From JBFLXR01 sp040757065 (lineage in GTDB: Bacteria > Pseudomonadota > Gammaproteobacteria > Burkholderiales > Gallionellaceae): a DNA stretch of 64,000 nucleotides. The DNA is taken from NCBI GenBank assembly GCA_040757065.1, contig JBFLXR010000008.1:1-64000 (forward strand), written 5' to 3'. The notes under the pieces are model-generated. The model worked only from the letters and a program-made list of their open reading frames with translations. It was not told the DNA's origin and did not search any database. Both the position numbers and the translations under genes were made by a program. This document shows, piece by piece, positions 40,605-50,388 of this stretch (the stretch's first letter is position 1; every line of letters starts with the position of its first letter).

Positions 40605-43130
40605 TTAAGCGGAAATTAGCTCGAAATCGTATGCGGTAGATGCCGCAAGGCCAGTGTCCATGTACCAAATGAAACCGTCTGGCTTCGGAGGATTAACACT
40701 CAGGCTCACATAAGCACCGGCGGTGCTGACCGCTTTTATTGGCTTGAACCCTTGCGGGAATTCAACGCGGCCAGCAGCGCTTGATGTTTTGCTCCATGGG
40801 ATTGCCTTTTGATTCAGCGCAGCGTACTTGCGGCGCAGTGTGTTGAGTTCTCCTGCGATGTTGCGTGCCTCGCCCGCGACGGTTGCGCCCGTACCCGCGA
40901 TGGCTTTTACACCATCGCTTGCTGAAAGTGCTTTGAGTGCGGTGACGCCGTGCGCATAAAACGTGTTGCGTTTCAGATTGGTGAATTCGTCCACGTTCGT
41001 GCCATTCCCAACCAACAGCACATCGCGCGCCTTGTTGTAGCTCAGTGCCGACACAGTTGCGGAATTGGACAGCAGGCAAGGCTGACCGCCATTGAGTGCG
41101 TTTTCGGTCTGCGCGACAAATGCCGATTGCTCTGCCGTGTGGGCTGTCGCGGAACAACGAGCGTATCCAGCATACGATCCACCGAGCCACGGCCTTGATG
41201 CGGCCTGCGCCTCGCCGATTCGGTATGTGCCGGTCGCATTGCTCACTGTGAGCGTCGATACAGCAGAGGCAACCACTATGCCATCAACCAATATTTGTAG
41301 CGTATTAGCCACACCGTTCAAAGTGCAGCGCTTGACTTCAATCATGTGTTCACCAGCATCGGTAAATGTGGCAGTAGATGTCGCAATCGCGGTTAGAGCC
41401 GTGCCGTTGTGGATGAGGAACGAAAGCGTATTGGCAGCCGTATGCTGCAACTCGAACGATCCGGCACTAATGCCACTACCAAAGCTCGCGAGACATTTCA
41501 GCGTTCCGGCAGTTCCAAATTTCGCATGAGGGATTAAGACAAGCATGACATCTGCTGCGCCAAGTGCGTTGAAATTCGCACTGGTCGGCATCTCGATGTA
41601 TTTGCCAGCGCCGAAGCCGGAGACTGTTGTCAGCCCGCCTGCCACTGGCGTTTTGGTGAGCACGCCAACTTCATTGACCACCCCGGCTTTTACTGACTTG
41701 TCTGCCAGCACGGATGCGCTGTCGTAGCCAATGGCGAATTTAGTATCGCCCACCATCCAGCCAGTGTTATAAGTGTTGGTGACGTTTGCGCAAAAATATT
41801 TTGTTTCGTTTGCGGGATTATGTTTAAGCAGGATTAGACCCGCACCGTGACCAAAAGCCGACCCAACATTAGATGAAAATGACTGGTTTGTTGGCCAGAT
41901 AAAATTACCCGCCCCTGCCTTGTAATAGCAAAATGCTCCGACTGCCGTTGTCCAAGACCCGCTCAACCAACTATTGGTTACAACTGGGAGTGCAGATGCT
42001 ATTGGGAGACAGCAGACTTCCGACATTCCGCCTATAAAAACCGCTAACGCATATACGTATTTGTCGTCAGTGTAAATTTGTGTGATGGGCACGGTCGCAG
42101 AGGTTGTTGTACTCGTAACTGTCCCGTCATGGGCTATTCTCGACACGCCAGTCGGTGTTGCCGCGTAGATCGTCGGCACAGGCAAGTTCGTCACTGAATC
42201 AATCGGTGCATCGGGCAGTACTGTGACGGCGATGTCGTTGACCGCTGAATTATTAAGCCCGATTTGATTGATTACAAAAGCGCCAGCACCGGCATTGCGC
42301 ATCGAAATCGTCGGCGAGACATAACCATATGTGCTTGACTGCCAGACAAGCTTGGATTTATCAGCGGGGAAGTTAATTATCGGCATGGCGTATGTCCCGC
42401 CGACAAACAACGTGCCGTTAAGCATCGCCAGTGATGATAAAACTCCTCCGAACAAATGATTAGCAGATGCGACGGCCCCGCCGCCCACTAAAAACACCAT
42501 CCACGGCGTACATAAACCTTGCGATATATCCCAGATGATTACCCGCTGCGCTTCCGCTGTGATTAGGGCGTCAGCCGGAAATTCTTGCGTCCCCATCCGG
42601 TAGGTCGCCACGGATGCTGTTAAACTGGTCAGCGCTTCGAACGTTGCATTTGTGCTGTTGTAATAATAATCCCCCGCCACTGCACCTGCCGTTACCGCAG
42701 CTGTGACAGAGGCATATACACCCCAATATCTGCCTGTGGTGAGTGCTTCCGTGCCCCATGATTTGTCTGCAAAAATCTTGCGCCAAGCGCCACCATCGTA
42801 ATCGTCCGATGCCAGAGAAATAATGGCATCGACGAACGATAAATTGGGGAGTGAGAGGTTGAATGCGGCGGTGGCCAGATAGCCATTGCGCTTCATGTAG
42901 GTGTTGTCGAGTGCCTGTCTGACCTGATTGAGCACCAGATGATTGGGCACCAGTCCGCCCGCCGTAATGACGGCAGAGAGTTCCTCGACCATTTGGTGCA
43001 TAAGGTACGGCCCGGTCACCGTAGGCATAACCCCTGCGAGCGCATTGCCGCGCGAGGGATAGCCGATGGAAGGGTTGGCAGGGGGTGTGGGTGGTATGGC
43101 GACTGCGCCGGATTCGTAGACTTTGTCCAT
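40605..43130 (-). CDS. Phage tail fibre or receptor-binding protein
   Basis: The 841-aa protein lies downstream of gp48, where Mu has its fibre gene. The N-terminal 150 residues contain the baseplate-attachment-like start (VYESGAVAIPPTPPANPSIGYPSRGN) and a proline-rich stretch. The long middle is rich in small and beta-prone residues, ending in a LamG/concanavalin-like region near residues 530-680 (HMIEVKRCTLNGVANTLQILVDG). The C-terminal part should bind the receptor. It is not split and no invertase (Gin) is seen nearby, so fibre switching is not evident. Confidence 0.82.
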   Translation of the reverse strand: MDKVYESGAVAIPPTPPANPSIGYPSRGNALAGVMPTVTGPYLMHQMVEELSAVITAGGLVPNHLVLNQVRQALDNTYMKRNGYLATAAFNLSLPNLSFVDAIISLASDDYDGGAWRKIFADKSWGTEALTTGRYWGVYASVTAAVTAGAVAGDYYYNSTNATFEALTSLTASVATYRMGTQEFPADALITAEAQRVIIWDISQGLCTPWMVFLVGGGAVASANHLFGGVLSSLAMLNGTLFVGGTYAMPIINFPADKSKLVWQSSTYGYVSPTISMRNAGAGAFVINQIGLNNSAVNDIAVTVLPDAPIDSVTNLPVPTIYAATPTGVSRIAHDGTVTSTTTSATVPITQIYTDDKYVYALAVFIGGMSEVCCLPIASALPVVTNSWLSGSWTTAVGAFCYYKAGAGNFIWPTNQSFSSNVGSAFGHGAGLILLKHNPANETKYFCANVTNTYNTGWMVGDTKFAIGYDSASVLADKSVKAGVVNEVGVLTKTPVAGGLTTVSGFGAGKYIEMPTSANFNALGAADVMLVLIPHAKFGTAGTLKCLASFGSGISAGSFELQHTAANTLSFLIHNGTALTAIATSTATFTDAGEHMIEVKRCTLNGVANTLQILVDGIVVASAVSTLTVSNATGTYRIGEAQAASRPWLGGSYAGYARCSATAHTAEQSAFVAQTENALNGGQPCLLSNSATVSALSYNKARDVLLVGNGTNVDEFTNLKRNTFYAHGVTALKALSASDGVKAIAGTGATVAGEARNIAGELNTLRRKYAALNQKAIPWSKTSSAAGRVEFPQGFKPIKAVSTAGAYVSLSVNPPKPDGFIWYMDTGLAASTAYDFELISA

Positions 43131-43138
43131 TTTTTATC

Positions 43139-43639
43139 CTATTGATAAGTAAATATCAGCTTGGTATGAGCGGGAGAATCTTTCAGCATTGCCGCTTCAA
43201 AATCATTTACCCATGCGGCGGTGGCAGTTGCGTGTGCGTTGATGCGCCAGACAAACCGGAATTCTTCCAGACAGAGCGGGTACATGACATCGTGCATGAT
43301 GTTGCAGGGGATGAATTCGTCGATGGTGATGACATAACCCATGTTGCGCGCGACGTCGGTGAAATAGGTTTTGCTCTGCCCACCGGTCTCCGCAACTCTG
43401 CCTGCCACATAAGCGCGGCGCTGATCGACGGATGCGCTGATACTGTTGCCAAACACACGCTCCCAATCGCTTAGCAGTTGCGTAGCAATACGCGGATCAC
43501 ATTCGCTCAGCAGGCTGTCGGCGCTACTGGATGCTGCATCCAGTGCATTTCCCTCGGCATTCAATTCCGCCGATAGGATGCGTGCTGTCGCATCGTAGGG
43601 GGATGGCAACAACAGCGATAAAATATGAGTGTGGTTCAT
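43139..43639 (-). CDS. Mu gp48-like baseplate/tail protein (DUF2313)
   Basis: The 166-aa protein resembles the YmfQ/DUF2313 family, needed for tail completion in Mu. Typical are the LSLLLPSPYDATARILSAELNAEG start, the SDWERVFG block and the central TYFTDVARNMGYVITIDEF region. It follows gp47 by one base and precedes the fibre by 8 bp, as in Mu. Confidence 0.85.
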   Translation of the reverse strand: MNHTHILSLLLPSPYDATARILSAELNAEGNALDAASSSADSLLSECDPRIATQLLSDWERVFGNSISASVDQRRAYVAGRVAETGGQSKTYFTDVARNMGYVITIDEFIPCNIMHDVMYPLCLEEFRFVWRINAHATATAAWVNDFEAAMLKDSPAHTKLIFTYQ

Positions 43640-43640
43640 C

Positions 43641-44699
43641 TCAACCGATTACAACTTGGCCAAGTGATGCGACCTGCACAGTGTTCGCATCTACTGTCAT
43701 CTGGACATTTGCAGCAGGCGCAATTAAATTGAAATCCACAACGCCTTGCGTATTAGAAATGATCGCGGCGATCTTGTTGCGAATGACGGCATCCCCTGGA
43801 TTGAGCGTGGCGAAATAAGCATTCAGCGACGAATTGATACTTGCCGTAGCAGCAGCCAGAGTCGTATTAGATAAAGTGAGTTGCGCTGTGACCGGTACGG
43901 GGATGATCGTTGGGCCATAGACAAGACAATCTGCAGCAACAGGCTTGACTGCATTGATTGCAGCTTGCACGCTGCTGATGATCTGTAAGGATGGGGCGGT
44001 ATTACCAATACCTTCTATCACAATGTCCACTGTCCCTACACCGCGCCGCAATGGCAATACATAGGCTTCGGCAACACCTGGCACAGCACGCGCCCAAGCC
44101 AGATAATCTAGCGCATTGCCACCGTGAGGCGCATTTCTTAGGCGAAACTTGAGCCGAGACAGCAATGCAGATTCGCTCTCAACATCTTCACCGCCGGTAA
44201 AATTTGTTGCAATAGTCGCGGAAGAATTAATGCCTATCGGTGCCGCCGACAGGGTAAGTATTGTGCCTGCGGGAAGATTTCCGCTCACGCCACCAGTCAA
44301 AGCACTAGCGGCCAGTGTGAGCGCTCCATTTGCAGCAACATTTCCTGTGGCAGTGGTCACAAAAGCGATGCCATCTACCGTTTTAACCTCCGTTCCAACA
44401 GGAACTACTGCTGCACTCGAAGCGGTAAAGGTGATCGTACCGCTTGCAGGCACAGCCGGTTTTTTATTGATCCCGTACAGGCTTGCCCAGCGTTCAAGAT
44501 AATCACTGTCTGCGGTATCCGGCAATATCTGCCGGGCTATCCATTGCTGGTGCTGGTACAAACCCTCCAGCGCCGCTGCGACCGCATTGGCGCGGATAGC
44601 GAAATCGGAATCGCTGCCGGTTGCCGCATCGGGCAACTGGTTGGCGATGTCGCGCAGCAAGGCGGTGCGCAGAGTTGAATAATCGGGTGTCGGGAACAT
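43641..44699 (-). CDS. Baseplate protein J (Mu gp47-like)
   Basis: This 352-aa protein is the baseplate wedge component of contractile tails. It begins MFPTPDYSTLRTALLRDIANQLPDA. The Baseplate_J signature is present (GSDSDFAIRANAVAAALEGLYQHQQW and later ESALLSRLKFRLRNAPHGGNALDYLAWARAVPGV). It ends with a region rich in strands. No Shine-Dalgarno site precedes its ATG; instead a TAATCT lies 6 bases upstream in a conserved element (see 44700-44755), so its message may be leaderless. Confidence 0.92.
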   Translation of the reverse strand: MFPTPDYSTLRTALLRDIANQLPDAATGSDSDFAIRANAVAAALEGLYQHQQWIARQILPDTADSDYLERWASLYGINKKPAVPASGTITFTASSAAVVPVGTEVKTVDGIAFVTTATGNVAANGALTLAASALTGGVSGNLPAGTILTLSAAPIGINSSATIATNFTGGEDVESESALLSRLKFRLRNAPHGGNALDYLAWARAVPGVAEAYVLPLRRGVGTVDIVIEGIGNTAPSLQIISSVQAAINAVKPVAADCLVYGPTIIPVPVTAQLTLSNTTLAAATASINSSLNAYFATLNPGDAVIRNKIAAIISNTQGVVDFNLIAPAANVQMTVDANTVQVASLGQVVIG

Positions 44700-44755
44700 G
44701 CGTGCAGATTACGCACGCGCGCGAGGCCAGTTAAGGCGGAAGGGTTTCCGCTTGA
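44700..44755 (-). promoter_or_regulatory. Late-promoter-like inverted-repeat element, copy 1 (before gp47)
   Basis: On the minus strand a 21-base dyad TCAAGCGGAAACCCTTCCGC is followed by a 23-bp spacer and a -10-like TAATCT (44706-44711), 6 bases before the ATG. The second copy at 48091-48146 matches in sequence and in all distances. Confidence 0.5.
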
Positions 44756-44758
44756 GGA

Positions 44759-45130
44759 TTAACCCGCGATCTTGACCGGATGGTTGAACGTGGCGACCTG
44801 TCCGCTATTGGCAGTTACAGCCACCGTCAGCATCAAGCGGCCCGGCTGGCGTGTCACGCTGACCGCGATGCTTTTTGCCCTGGCATCGGTCACCAGCGGC
44901 TGGAGGGCTTGCTCGGCGTATTGCACGGCCAGGCGCGCAACACGGGCGAGATCCTTTTCCCGCTGCAACTCATGCAGGCGGCTGCCCAGCAACGGGTCGG
45001 CCCAGTAGGAACCCAACGGGGTCATCAGCCTGAAATAGACGGCGTTGGCCAAGCCTCCGGCTGGATCGCGCGCAAGCTGGCCACCAGCAAGATCGTAGTC
45101 GCGGGAAAGCGGGTTGATGAAGGCATCCAT
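44759..45130 (-). CDS. Phage baseplate wedge protein (gpW/gp25 family, Mu gp46)
   Basis: The 123-aa protein shows the gpW/gp25 lysozyme-like baseplate pattern: FRLMTPLGSYWADPLLGSRLHELQ and the EQALQPLVTDARAKSI block, ending in strands. It lies one base from gp45 and before gp47, as in Mu. Normal length for the family. Confidence 0.9.
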   Translation of the reverse strand: MDAFINPLSRDYDLAGGQLARDPAGGLANAVYFRLMTPLGSYWADPLLGSRLHELQREKDLARVARLAVQYAEQALQPLVTDARAKSIAVSVTRQPGRLMLTVAVTANSGQVATFNHPVKIAG

Positions 45131-45774
45131 TACATTTGTGCTCCTGGTGCGGCCACGCTACCACCCTGCGGATCGGCGTGAGTGTGGCCGTTGTAAACGG
45201 TGCGTATCGAGGCCATCGTCTTGCCGCTGCTATCCAGCAGATTGCCGCCAGAGCTGCTGATATTGCCAACTGCCGTGATCGTGCCGCCGACGCTCAGATT
45301 GCCGGATAGCGTCACTGTAGGGCTGGTGATATTGACCGCCGTCTGAGCATTGATATTGACGGTCGGGCTGGCGATATTCACCACCGTGGCGGCGCTCACG
45401 TTCAGGGTTTGCGTGGTGACCTCCATCACACGCCCACGCTTCAAGATGACGCTGTCTCCTTCGTCGGAATACAGCGCCACCTCGCCGGGTTTGAGGTTCT
45501 TTAGGCGGTACGAACCGTGCTCCGTGGCAATGACAATGCCGTGCCCGGTGCGTCCGCCCAGGGGCAAGACGACGCATTCGCTGCCCGCAGGTGGGTTGCT
45601 GGTAATCCCATAGTGCTGCATCAGCTCCACATTTTGCAGCAGCTCGTCAGCCAACCCGGCCACCTGGGCCAACTGGATAGGTTGGCCGCTGTTGTTGCGC
45701 GTCAGTTTGCCCCGGAATGCCAAGCGGATACCATTCAAAGCCCGCTCGATGTGACGCTGTACTTCGCGGATCAT
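45130..45774 (-). CDS. Phage baseplate assembly protein V (Mu gp45 spike)
   Basis: The 214-aa product from the ATG at 45774 (CAGGAG upstream) is the central spike. Early region MIREVQRHIERALNGIRLAFRGKLTRN and LNVSAATVVNIASPTVNINAQTAV-like repeats form the beta-helix spike. Late GHTHADPQGGSVA provides the metal-binding histidines (HTH) near the tip, a diagnostic feature of these spike proteins. It overlaps the gpP stop by four bases. Confidence 0.92.
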   Translation of the reverse strand: MIREVQRHIERALNGIRLAFRGKLTRNNSGQPIQLAQVAGLADELLQNVELMQHYGITSNPPAGSECVVLPLGGRTGHGIVIATEHGSYRLKNLKPGEVALYSDEGDSVILKRGRVMEVTTQTLNVSAATVVNIASPTVNINAQTAVNITSPTVTLSGNLSVGGTITAVGNISSSGGNLLDSSGKTMASIRTVYNGHTHADPQGGSVAAPGAQM

Positions 45775-46862
45775 GGCTTTTCTCCTGAAGCCGAGGCGGC
45801 CAGCTTGGCCTTGCGCTGCACTCGGCTGTGCGGGTGCGCATCGATCTGCCACAGGCCGTCCTGATACAAGGTCAGGTCGGTGAGCGTGCCGCTGTCGCGC
45901 CCGCCGCGCAGCTTACGTGACATCAGCAGCCATACGCCGCTCACGCCCAGTGCATCCAGCTTGAGCGACACCCGCATGCCCGGTGTCCACAGCAGCCCAG
46001 TGTCGGTGCGATGGCCATGCACCGTGCAGGATATGCAGCGCGACTTGAGCAGGCCATCGTGCAGTTCTTTATTGGCGCGAGCATCGGCGATCTTGGGATT
46101 GTCGGACTCATAGTCGGTGCTGATCTTTGGGCGATAACGCGGTGGATTGACCGCCGTTGCGTGCCCCCAAACGCCGCGCATCCCACGCGCGCCCTCCGTA
46201 CCCGCCGCCTGGCCAAGCACGCGCACCTCGCTGTACACGTCCTGCAGGCTGCGCGTGAACGTCGCGCTCAGCACATTGTTCTTCTCTGGGGTGTCACGGC
46301 TCAAGATCAGCGTGGCGGCGGCATCCTTCGGTACATCGGGGCGGCCCAGTATCAACTGGCCAGAAGGGTCGAACCACGGCCACAAGCCGTTCGCCTCGGC
46401 AGCATTCTGCAATACCTCCCAAGCGGTTTGCCCCGGCGTTGTGCTGACCTTGTGGCGAATTTGTGTGGCGGCGGCATCAATGCGCCGGTTGGTGATTTTT
46501 AACGGGTCGCAAATGGCTTTTACGATACGCGACAGCGGCACTTGCAGCTCATTGAACACCGGTGCGGAGCAGTCCAGCAACTGACCGGCCATGTCCCGAC
46601 CGGACAGGTTGATGCTGTGAGTATGCTTGTCGAGCTGCTCGACAACCTCATCCACCACGCCGACCATCACCACATCCTGACCGACACGAATCACGCTATC
46701 CGCGCCTGGCTGGATGACATCAGGCAGCGGCTTACCGCCGCCCAGCCGCATATTCCAAGCATCCGCAGGCGTGAGCAGGTCGGAGTCGATCTCGTAGCTC
46801 AACCAGTCGGCGTGAGACACACCGCCGATGGACAGGCTGACGCGGTCACTGGGCGAAAGCAT
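45771..46862 (-). CDS. Phage tail protein gpP-like (baseplate hub)
   Basis: The 363-aa protein corresponds to Mu gpP, the baseplate hub related to T4 gp27. It begins MLSPSDRVSLSIGGVSHADWLSYEIDSDLL. Characteristic middle blocks are VMVGVVDEV, ISLSGRDMAGQLLDCSAP (here with NLSGRD) and YSEVRVLGQ. It overlaps the gpN end by 17 bases and gp45 by four, as in the Mu group. Confidence 0.9.
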   Translation of the reverse strand: MLSPSDRVSLSIGGVSHADWLSYEIDSDLLTPADAWNMRLGGGKPLPDVIQPGADSVIRVGQDVVMVGVVDEVVEQLDKHTHSINLSGRDMAGQLLDCSAPVFNELQVPLSRIVKAICDPLKITNRRIDAAATQIRHKVSTTPGQTAWEVLQNAAEANGLWPWFDPSGQLILGRPDVPKDAAATLILSRDTPEKNNVLSATFTRSLQDVYSEVRVLGQAAGTEGARGMRGVWGHATAVNPPRYRPKISTDYESDNPKIADARANKELHDGLLKSRCISCTVHGHRTDTGLLWTPGMRVSLKLDALGVSGVWLLMSRKLRGGRDSGTLTDLTLYQDGLWQIDAHPHSRVQRKAKLAASASGEKP

Positions 46863-48090
46863 TAAGCGCGTCTCCCTGCTGGATAAAGTTGGGCTGGCGG
46901 ATCAATGGATTCAGCCTAGCCAGCTCGGTGGCGCGGGTATGGTCGCCATACAGCGCATGAGCGATCAGGCGCAGATTGCCAGACACAGGTGATTTCTTGA
47001 CGACCAGAGGCGGGCGCGTCTCGATCACCAACTGCGCGGACTGTTGCACGAGCAGCGCGGTATTCTTGAGCGATTCGATGAGCGGGCGCGATGACTCCAG
47101 TGGATACAGCGCAGCCAGCGCATCGATCTGCACTTGCAACGACCCGCGCACGGCGTTGGCCATCGCCTCGATCTGCAACGGCGTGGCAGTCGGCTGAGCC
47201 AATTCGGCGGCCAGCACCACTTGCGCCGTCTGTACACACGTCAGCGCCGCCACCAACTGGGCGTTGACCGTAATCAGGGCCGCATCCTGCTGCGTTTCAA
47301 CCGGCGTGCCAGCAGCCAACGCGGGGAACGTCGTGGCCACCGTCAACTGGCTTTCCGTGGCAGCGTAGCTTTGTACCGATGCGGCTGGTGCGGCGGTGCC
47401 GCCCCCCAGCAGGTTATTCAGGCCGGATGTATCCAGATGCGGGCTGAGCGCACCCAGCATGGCGTGTAAATCGGACATCAGCGACGACGGCATGTCCAGA
47501 TAACTCTGCACGGTGTTTTGCACCGCCTGGCTGATTTGTGCCACCTGCGCCATCGTCTGGCTGATCGTGGCCACCAGTTGCGTCAGGCGGTTGTTGTTGG
47601 CCAACGCAAGCAGGTTGCGCAGCTTCTGGGCAAAGGTTTCATCAGCCAGAGTGGAGGTTTCAGCGATTGCATTGGTCAGTGCATTGAGTTTGGCTTCTGG
47701 AATGGCCAGCTCAAACATGCGGACTGTACGCAACTGCTCAATGAAGGTGATGTCCAGGGCAACCGAATCGGTGTTGTCGGCATCAAAGGCGGGACGATAG
47801 CCTTCTACCACTGCCCAGACATATCCATAAACAGGGTGGGACAGCCATCCGGCATCGGGTGCGTCCAGCGCGTCGATGAGCTGCTGATAGCGACTATCTG
47901 CATTCGCCCCGAACAACATAGCGCGCACCGTATGACGCTTGGCACTCAGGCCAAGGTCTTCAACATCCGCACCATCCCGGAAGGGATAGCTGTGCGCGAC
48001 GGTGGAGCGCGACACCTCTTCCCCAGTCGAGAGGAAATCAAAAGGAATGTCGCGAAAACTCGCTTCTAGGTAGGTATCAGGCCAAGACAT
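46846..48090 (-). CDS. DNA circularisation/tail protein gpN-like
   Basis: The start is the ATG at 48090 (MSWPDTYLEASFRDIPFDFLST, 414 aa); a GTG six bases upstream is less likely. The N-terminal DNA-circularisation domain is recognisable by the AHSYPFRDGADVEDLGLSAKRHTVRAM segment and LIDALDAPDAGWLSHPVYG. A C-terminal LysM-like region (LIAHALYGDHTRATELARLNPLIRQPNFIQQGDAL) may bind the cell wall. No Shine-Dalgarno site is seen; a late-promoter-like element with TAATGT lies 6 bases upstream, suggesting a leaderless message. Confidence 0.9.
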   Translation of the reverse strand: MSWPDTYLEASFRDIPFDFLSTGEEVSRSTVAHSYPFRDGADVEDLGLSAKRHTVRAMLFGANADSRYQQLIDALDAPDAGWLSHPVYGYVWAVVEGYRPAFDADNTDSVALDITFIEQLRTVRMFELAIPEAKLNALTNAIAETSTLADETFAQKLRNLLALANNNRLTQLVATISQTMAQVAQISQAVQNTVQSYLDMPSSLMSDLHAMLGALSPHLDTSGLNNLLGGGTAAPAASVQSYAATESQLTVATTFPALAAGTPVETQQDAALITVNAQLVAALTCVQTAQVVLAAELAQPTATPLQIEAMANAVRGSLQVQIDALAALYPLESSRPLIESLKNTALLVQQSAQLVIETRPPLVVKKSPVSGNLRLIAHALYGDHTRATELARLNPLIRQPNFIQQGDALNAFAQ

Positions 48091-48146
48091 GCGCACACAT
48101 TACGCGCGCGCGAGGGGGTGAGTAAGGCGGAAGGACTTCCGCCTGA
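48091..48146 (-). promoter_or_regulatory. Late-promoter-like inverted-repeat element, copy 2 (before gpN)
   Basis: The dyad GGCGGAAGTCCTTCCGCC (48126-48143) is a perfect 8-bp stem. On the minus strand a 23-bp spacer and a -10-like TAATGT (48097-48102) follow, 6 bases before the gpN start. Spacing is identical to copy 1 and the GCGCGCG-rich spacer is shared. Confidence 0.55.
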
Positions 48147-48148
48147 TC

Positions 48149-50062
48149 TTAATTGCGACGGGATTCGCGGGCGTTGACGGAGTTGATGACCTGGGCGAGT
48201 TGCTGGTCTCCAATGCGGACATTTACCTGCAAAGGACGATCATTGATGCCTTGCACAATCTTTTCTGCCATTTGCTCATTGCTGGCCTGGTATCCGTCCA
48301 TGACGCTTTTCTGCGGGGTGGCTAACCATTCTCCCGCCATACCGCCTAGCGCCGATCCAATCATTGCGCCAGGCACAGCACCAAACCCGCCAAACAGAGC
48401 GCCGATTGCACCACCGGCGACACCTCCAGCAATACTGCCAACTGAACTGCCTGCCAGCTTTTTATATTCGTCCTTCTTTTGCTGATCGGACATTTCTTTA
48501 TCGTGTCCAATCTGCCAGGCAGAATATGCAGAAATAGCCGCTGTGATAGGGGCACCCCATTTGAGCGCACCCCACGCGCCGGACTTAACCAATGCACCGC
48601 GCCCAGTGCCCTTTGCCGCTTCGCCAACGACTTCACCTGATCCGCCACCGCGATGCTCGCGTTTTTGTCGTAGCGCCTCCCCTGGGGAGAGCATCGTTCC
48701 GGGCCAGTTGGTGACAAACACTGATTGCAGCCCACCAGCCTTGCCAAGGAAGCTTCCCAGCACCCCGCCGCCTTCCCCCTTGCCGCCGAATACCGTCTTG
48801 TACGCCAGCCGACCGGCAATCAATGCTCCACCCGCCAATGCTGCGCTGGTTGCAACTTTATGGTTGTCAAAGAATTCTGCCGCTCCAGAAAGTGTACTGG
48901 CTACACCCCCAGTGGCATTGGTGGCTGTATCCGATAGCTTGGCCTTCTCGACAACGATTTCGGCAGCTTTTACCTTGCCGAAGTCCGCTTCCTTGATCTC
49001 GGCGAAAGCCGCTCCAACCAAGTCGGTTTTTGCGGCACTCGTGCCTTGCTTCATGGCGTCACGCAATGCTTCAACATCTTGTAGTGATTGCTGCGCGGCC
49101 TTGGCCGTGTACATCTCGCGGAATCCAGCCTTGCCCATTTCAAATGGGTCAGTCAGCTTCTTCTCGCGCATTTTCTCCAGCAAGGCAAGGAAATCATTGA
49201 TTGCCGCCTGTCCGCCGATGGCTTTGCCTTGAGCGTCCACGCCGCCGAATTTTCCGCCCGGCATGTACTTCTTGATGTCGATACCAGCCTTGGCCAAACC
49301 TTGCACGTAATGTGGCTGGGTTAGGTGCGCCAGAAAGTGCTCCATGTAGGTTGCCACTTCTGATGGCTGGGTAGTTGGCGCAAGTCGCATTAAACGCTGT
49401 GTCAATGCTCCCATGAGGTTGACACCCTCAATGCCGGTGAACCCGGCTCCCGACATCGTATTAAGCGTGCGCGGTGCATCCATCGACATCGCCTTGGTTT
49501 CATAGCGGCCACTGCGGGCATGGTATAGCAGCATGTTGTGCGCCTGTTTCAATTCTTCGGCGCGCAGATTCATTTTCTGTTTGAGATCCACGTCCATGTT
49601 GGCGATCTCCACCGGACGGGAGAAAAATGCCGTCGCAGCACGGGCAGATTCATCTACAGCGGCCAGCGCGAATTCATATTTCTCACCAGCAGTGGTGAAA
49701 GCTCGCAACCCTTCAAGCATGTCCTGTGGGGTCTGAAGTAGCTTGCCGCTGGCCTCCATGATGTGTTTCTTGGCTGTTGCCATTTGTGCCGTGGACATCT
49801 CGCTGGTTTGTTTCATTTCCAGCAAGTCACGATGAAAATCAAGATTCGATCTGAATGCGTCTTTCGCAAAACCAGCCGCATTAAAGCCGGTGTAGGCAAA
49901 TGCAGCTTTGGATATGGTCGAAAAACTGTTGAGCTGGCGCGACAGAGCAGAAACTTCCCTGCCCATGCCCTGCAACCCAGTTGAAATGCGTTTTATCCCG
50001 CTGGATGCAGCTTCGGTACCCAGCGTGCTGATGCGCAAAAATAGTTGCAGATTGCTGCTCAT
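48149..50062 (-). CDS. Phage tail tape measure protein
   Basis: The 637-aa protein sets tail length. N-terminal helices (SSGIKRISTGLQGMGREVSALSRQL) are followed by the TP901-type core (LTQRLMRLAPTTQPSEVATYMEHFL). Hydrophobic segments (AALAGGALIAGRLAYK; SVGSIAGGVAGGAIGALFGGFGAVPGAMIGSALGGM) are typical of tape measures that cross the membrane on injection. Its length fits a tail of Mu size. Its start is 20 bp from the divergent plus-strand gene at 50083. Confidence 0.9.
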   Translation of the reverse strand: MSSNLQLFLRISTLGTEAASSGIKRISTGLQGMGREVSALSRQLNSFSTISKAAFAYTGFNAAGFAKDAFRSNLDFHRDLLEMKQTSEMSTAQMATAKKHIMEASGKLLQTPQDMLEGLRAFTTAGEKYEFALAAVDESARAATAFFSRPVEIANMDVDLKQKMNLRAEELKQAHNMLLYHARSGRYETKAMSMDAPRTLNTMSGAGFTGIEGVNLMGALTQRLMRLAPTTQPSEVATYMEHFLAHLTQPHYVQGLAKAGIDIKKYMPGGKFGGVDAQGKAIGGQAAINDFLALLEKMREKKLTDPFEMGKAGFREMYTAKAAQQSLQDVEALRDAMKQGTSAAKTDLVGAAFAEIKEADFGKVKAAEIVVEKAKLSDTATNATGGVASTLSGAAEFFDNHKVATSAALAGGALIAGRLAYKTVFGGKGEGGGVLGSFLGKAGGLQSVFVTNWPGTMLSPGEALRQKREHRGGGSGEVVGEAAKGTGRGALVKSGAWGALKWGAPITAAISAYSAWQIGHDKEMSDQQKKDEYKKLAGSSVGSIAGGVAGGAIGALFGGFGAVPGAMIGSALGGMAGEWLATPQKSVMDGYQASNEQMAEKIVQGINDRPLQVNVRIGDQQLAQVINSVNARESRRN

Positions 50063-50082
50063 GATCTTATATTGAGGCCGCT

Positions 50083-50388
50083 ATGGATGATAAAAACACA
50101 CTGCTGGACAGCTTTGAAGATGCAGCCGAAACAATGCTGTGGTTGGTCGTGCTATCTGGTCTATTCCTCGGTGCTCTTGCCATTGTGTGGCAGATACTGA
50201 AATGGATATGGCAGGCAATCGAGTGGTCTACCGTCACAAAATCAAAGGCACGCTGGCTGATTCTGGCTCCGATCATGGCGATATTCATGCCTTTCTGGTT
50301 AGCTTGGCTGGCTGCGAAGTGGTGCGGATTTCAGTTGTTCCGCCTGTTTTTGCGCACCATCATCGCTTGTCGTCACCTGTTTTCTTGA
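50083..50388 (+). CDS. Antisense-oriented small membrane protein, possible moron
   Basis: This 101-aa gene points against the tail operon. A GAGG ribosome site lies 5 bases before the ATG. The protein has an acidic N-terminus (MDDKNTLLDSFEDAAETM) and three hydrophobic segments: LWLVVLSGLFLGALAIVWQIL, WLILAPIMAIFMPFWLAWLAAKW and a weaker CGFQLFRLFLRTII. It fills the gap between gp41 and the tape measure where Mu relatives have only tail genes. The form fits a lysogenic-conversion gene such as a superinfection-exclusion membrane protein, but no family is recognised. It could instead be an unneeded remnant. Confidence 0.6.
   Translation: MDDKNTLLDSFEDAAETMLWLVVLSGLFLGALAIVWQILKWIWQAIEWSTVTKSKARWLILAPIMAIFMPFWLAWLAAKWCGFQLFRLFLRTIIACRHLFS

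Noticed and set aside
50067..50288. 73-codon minus-strand frame between gp41 and the tape measure as the missing gp41 extension
   Set aside because: Its composition (histidine, serine and isoleucine scattered, no family pattern) is that of the complement of the plus-strand membrane gene, which has the better ribosome site.
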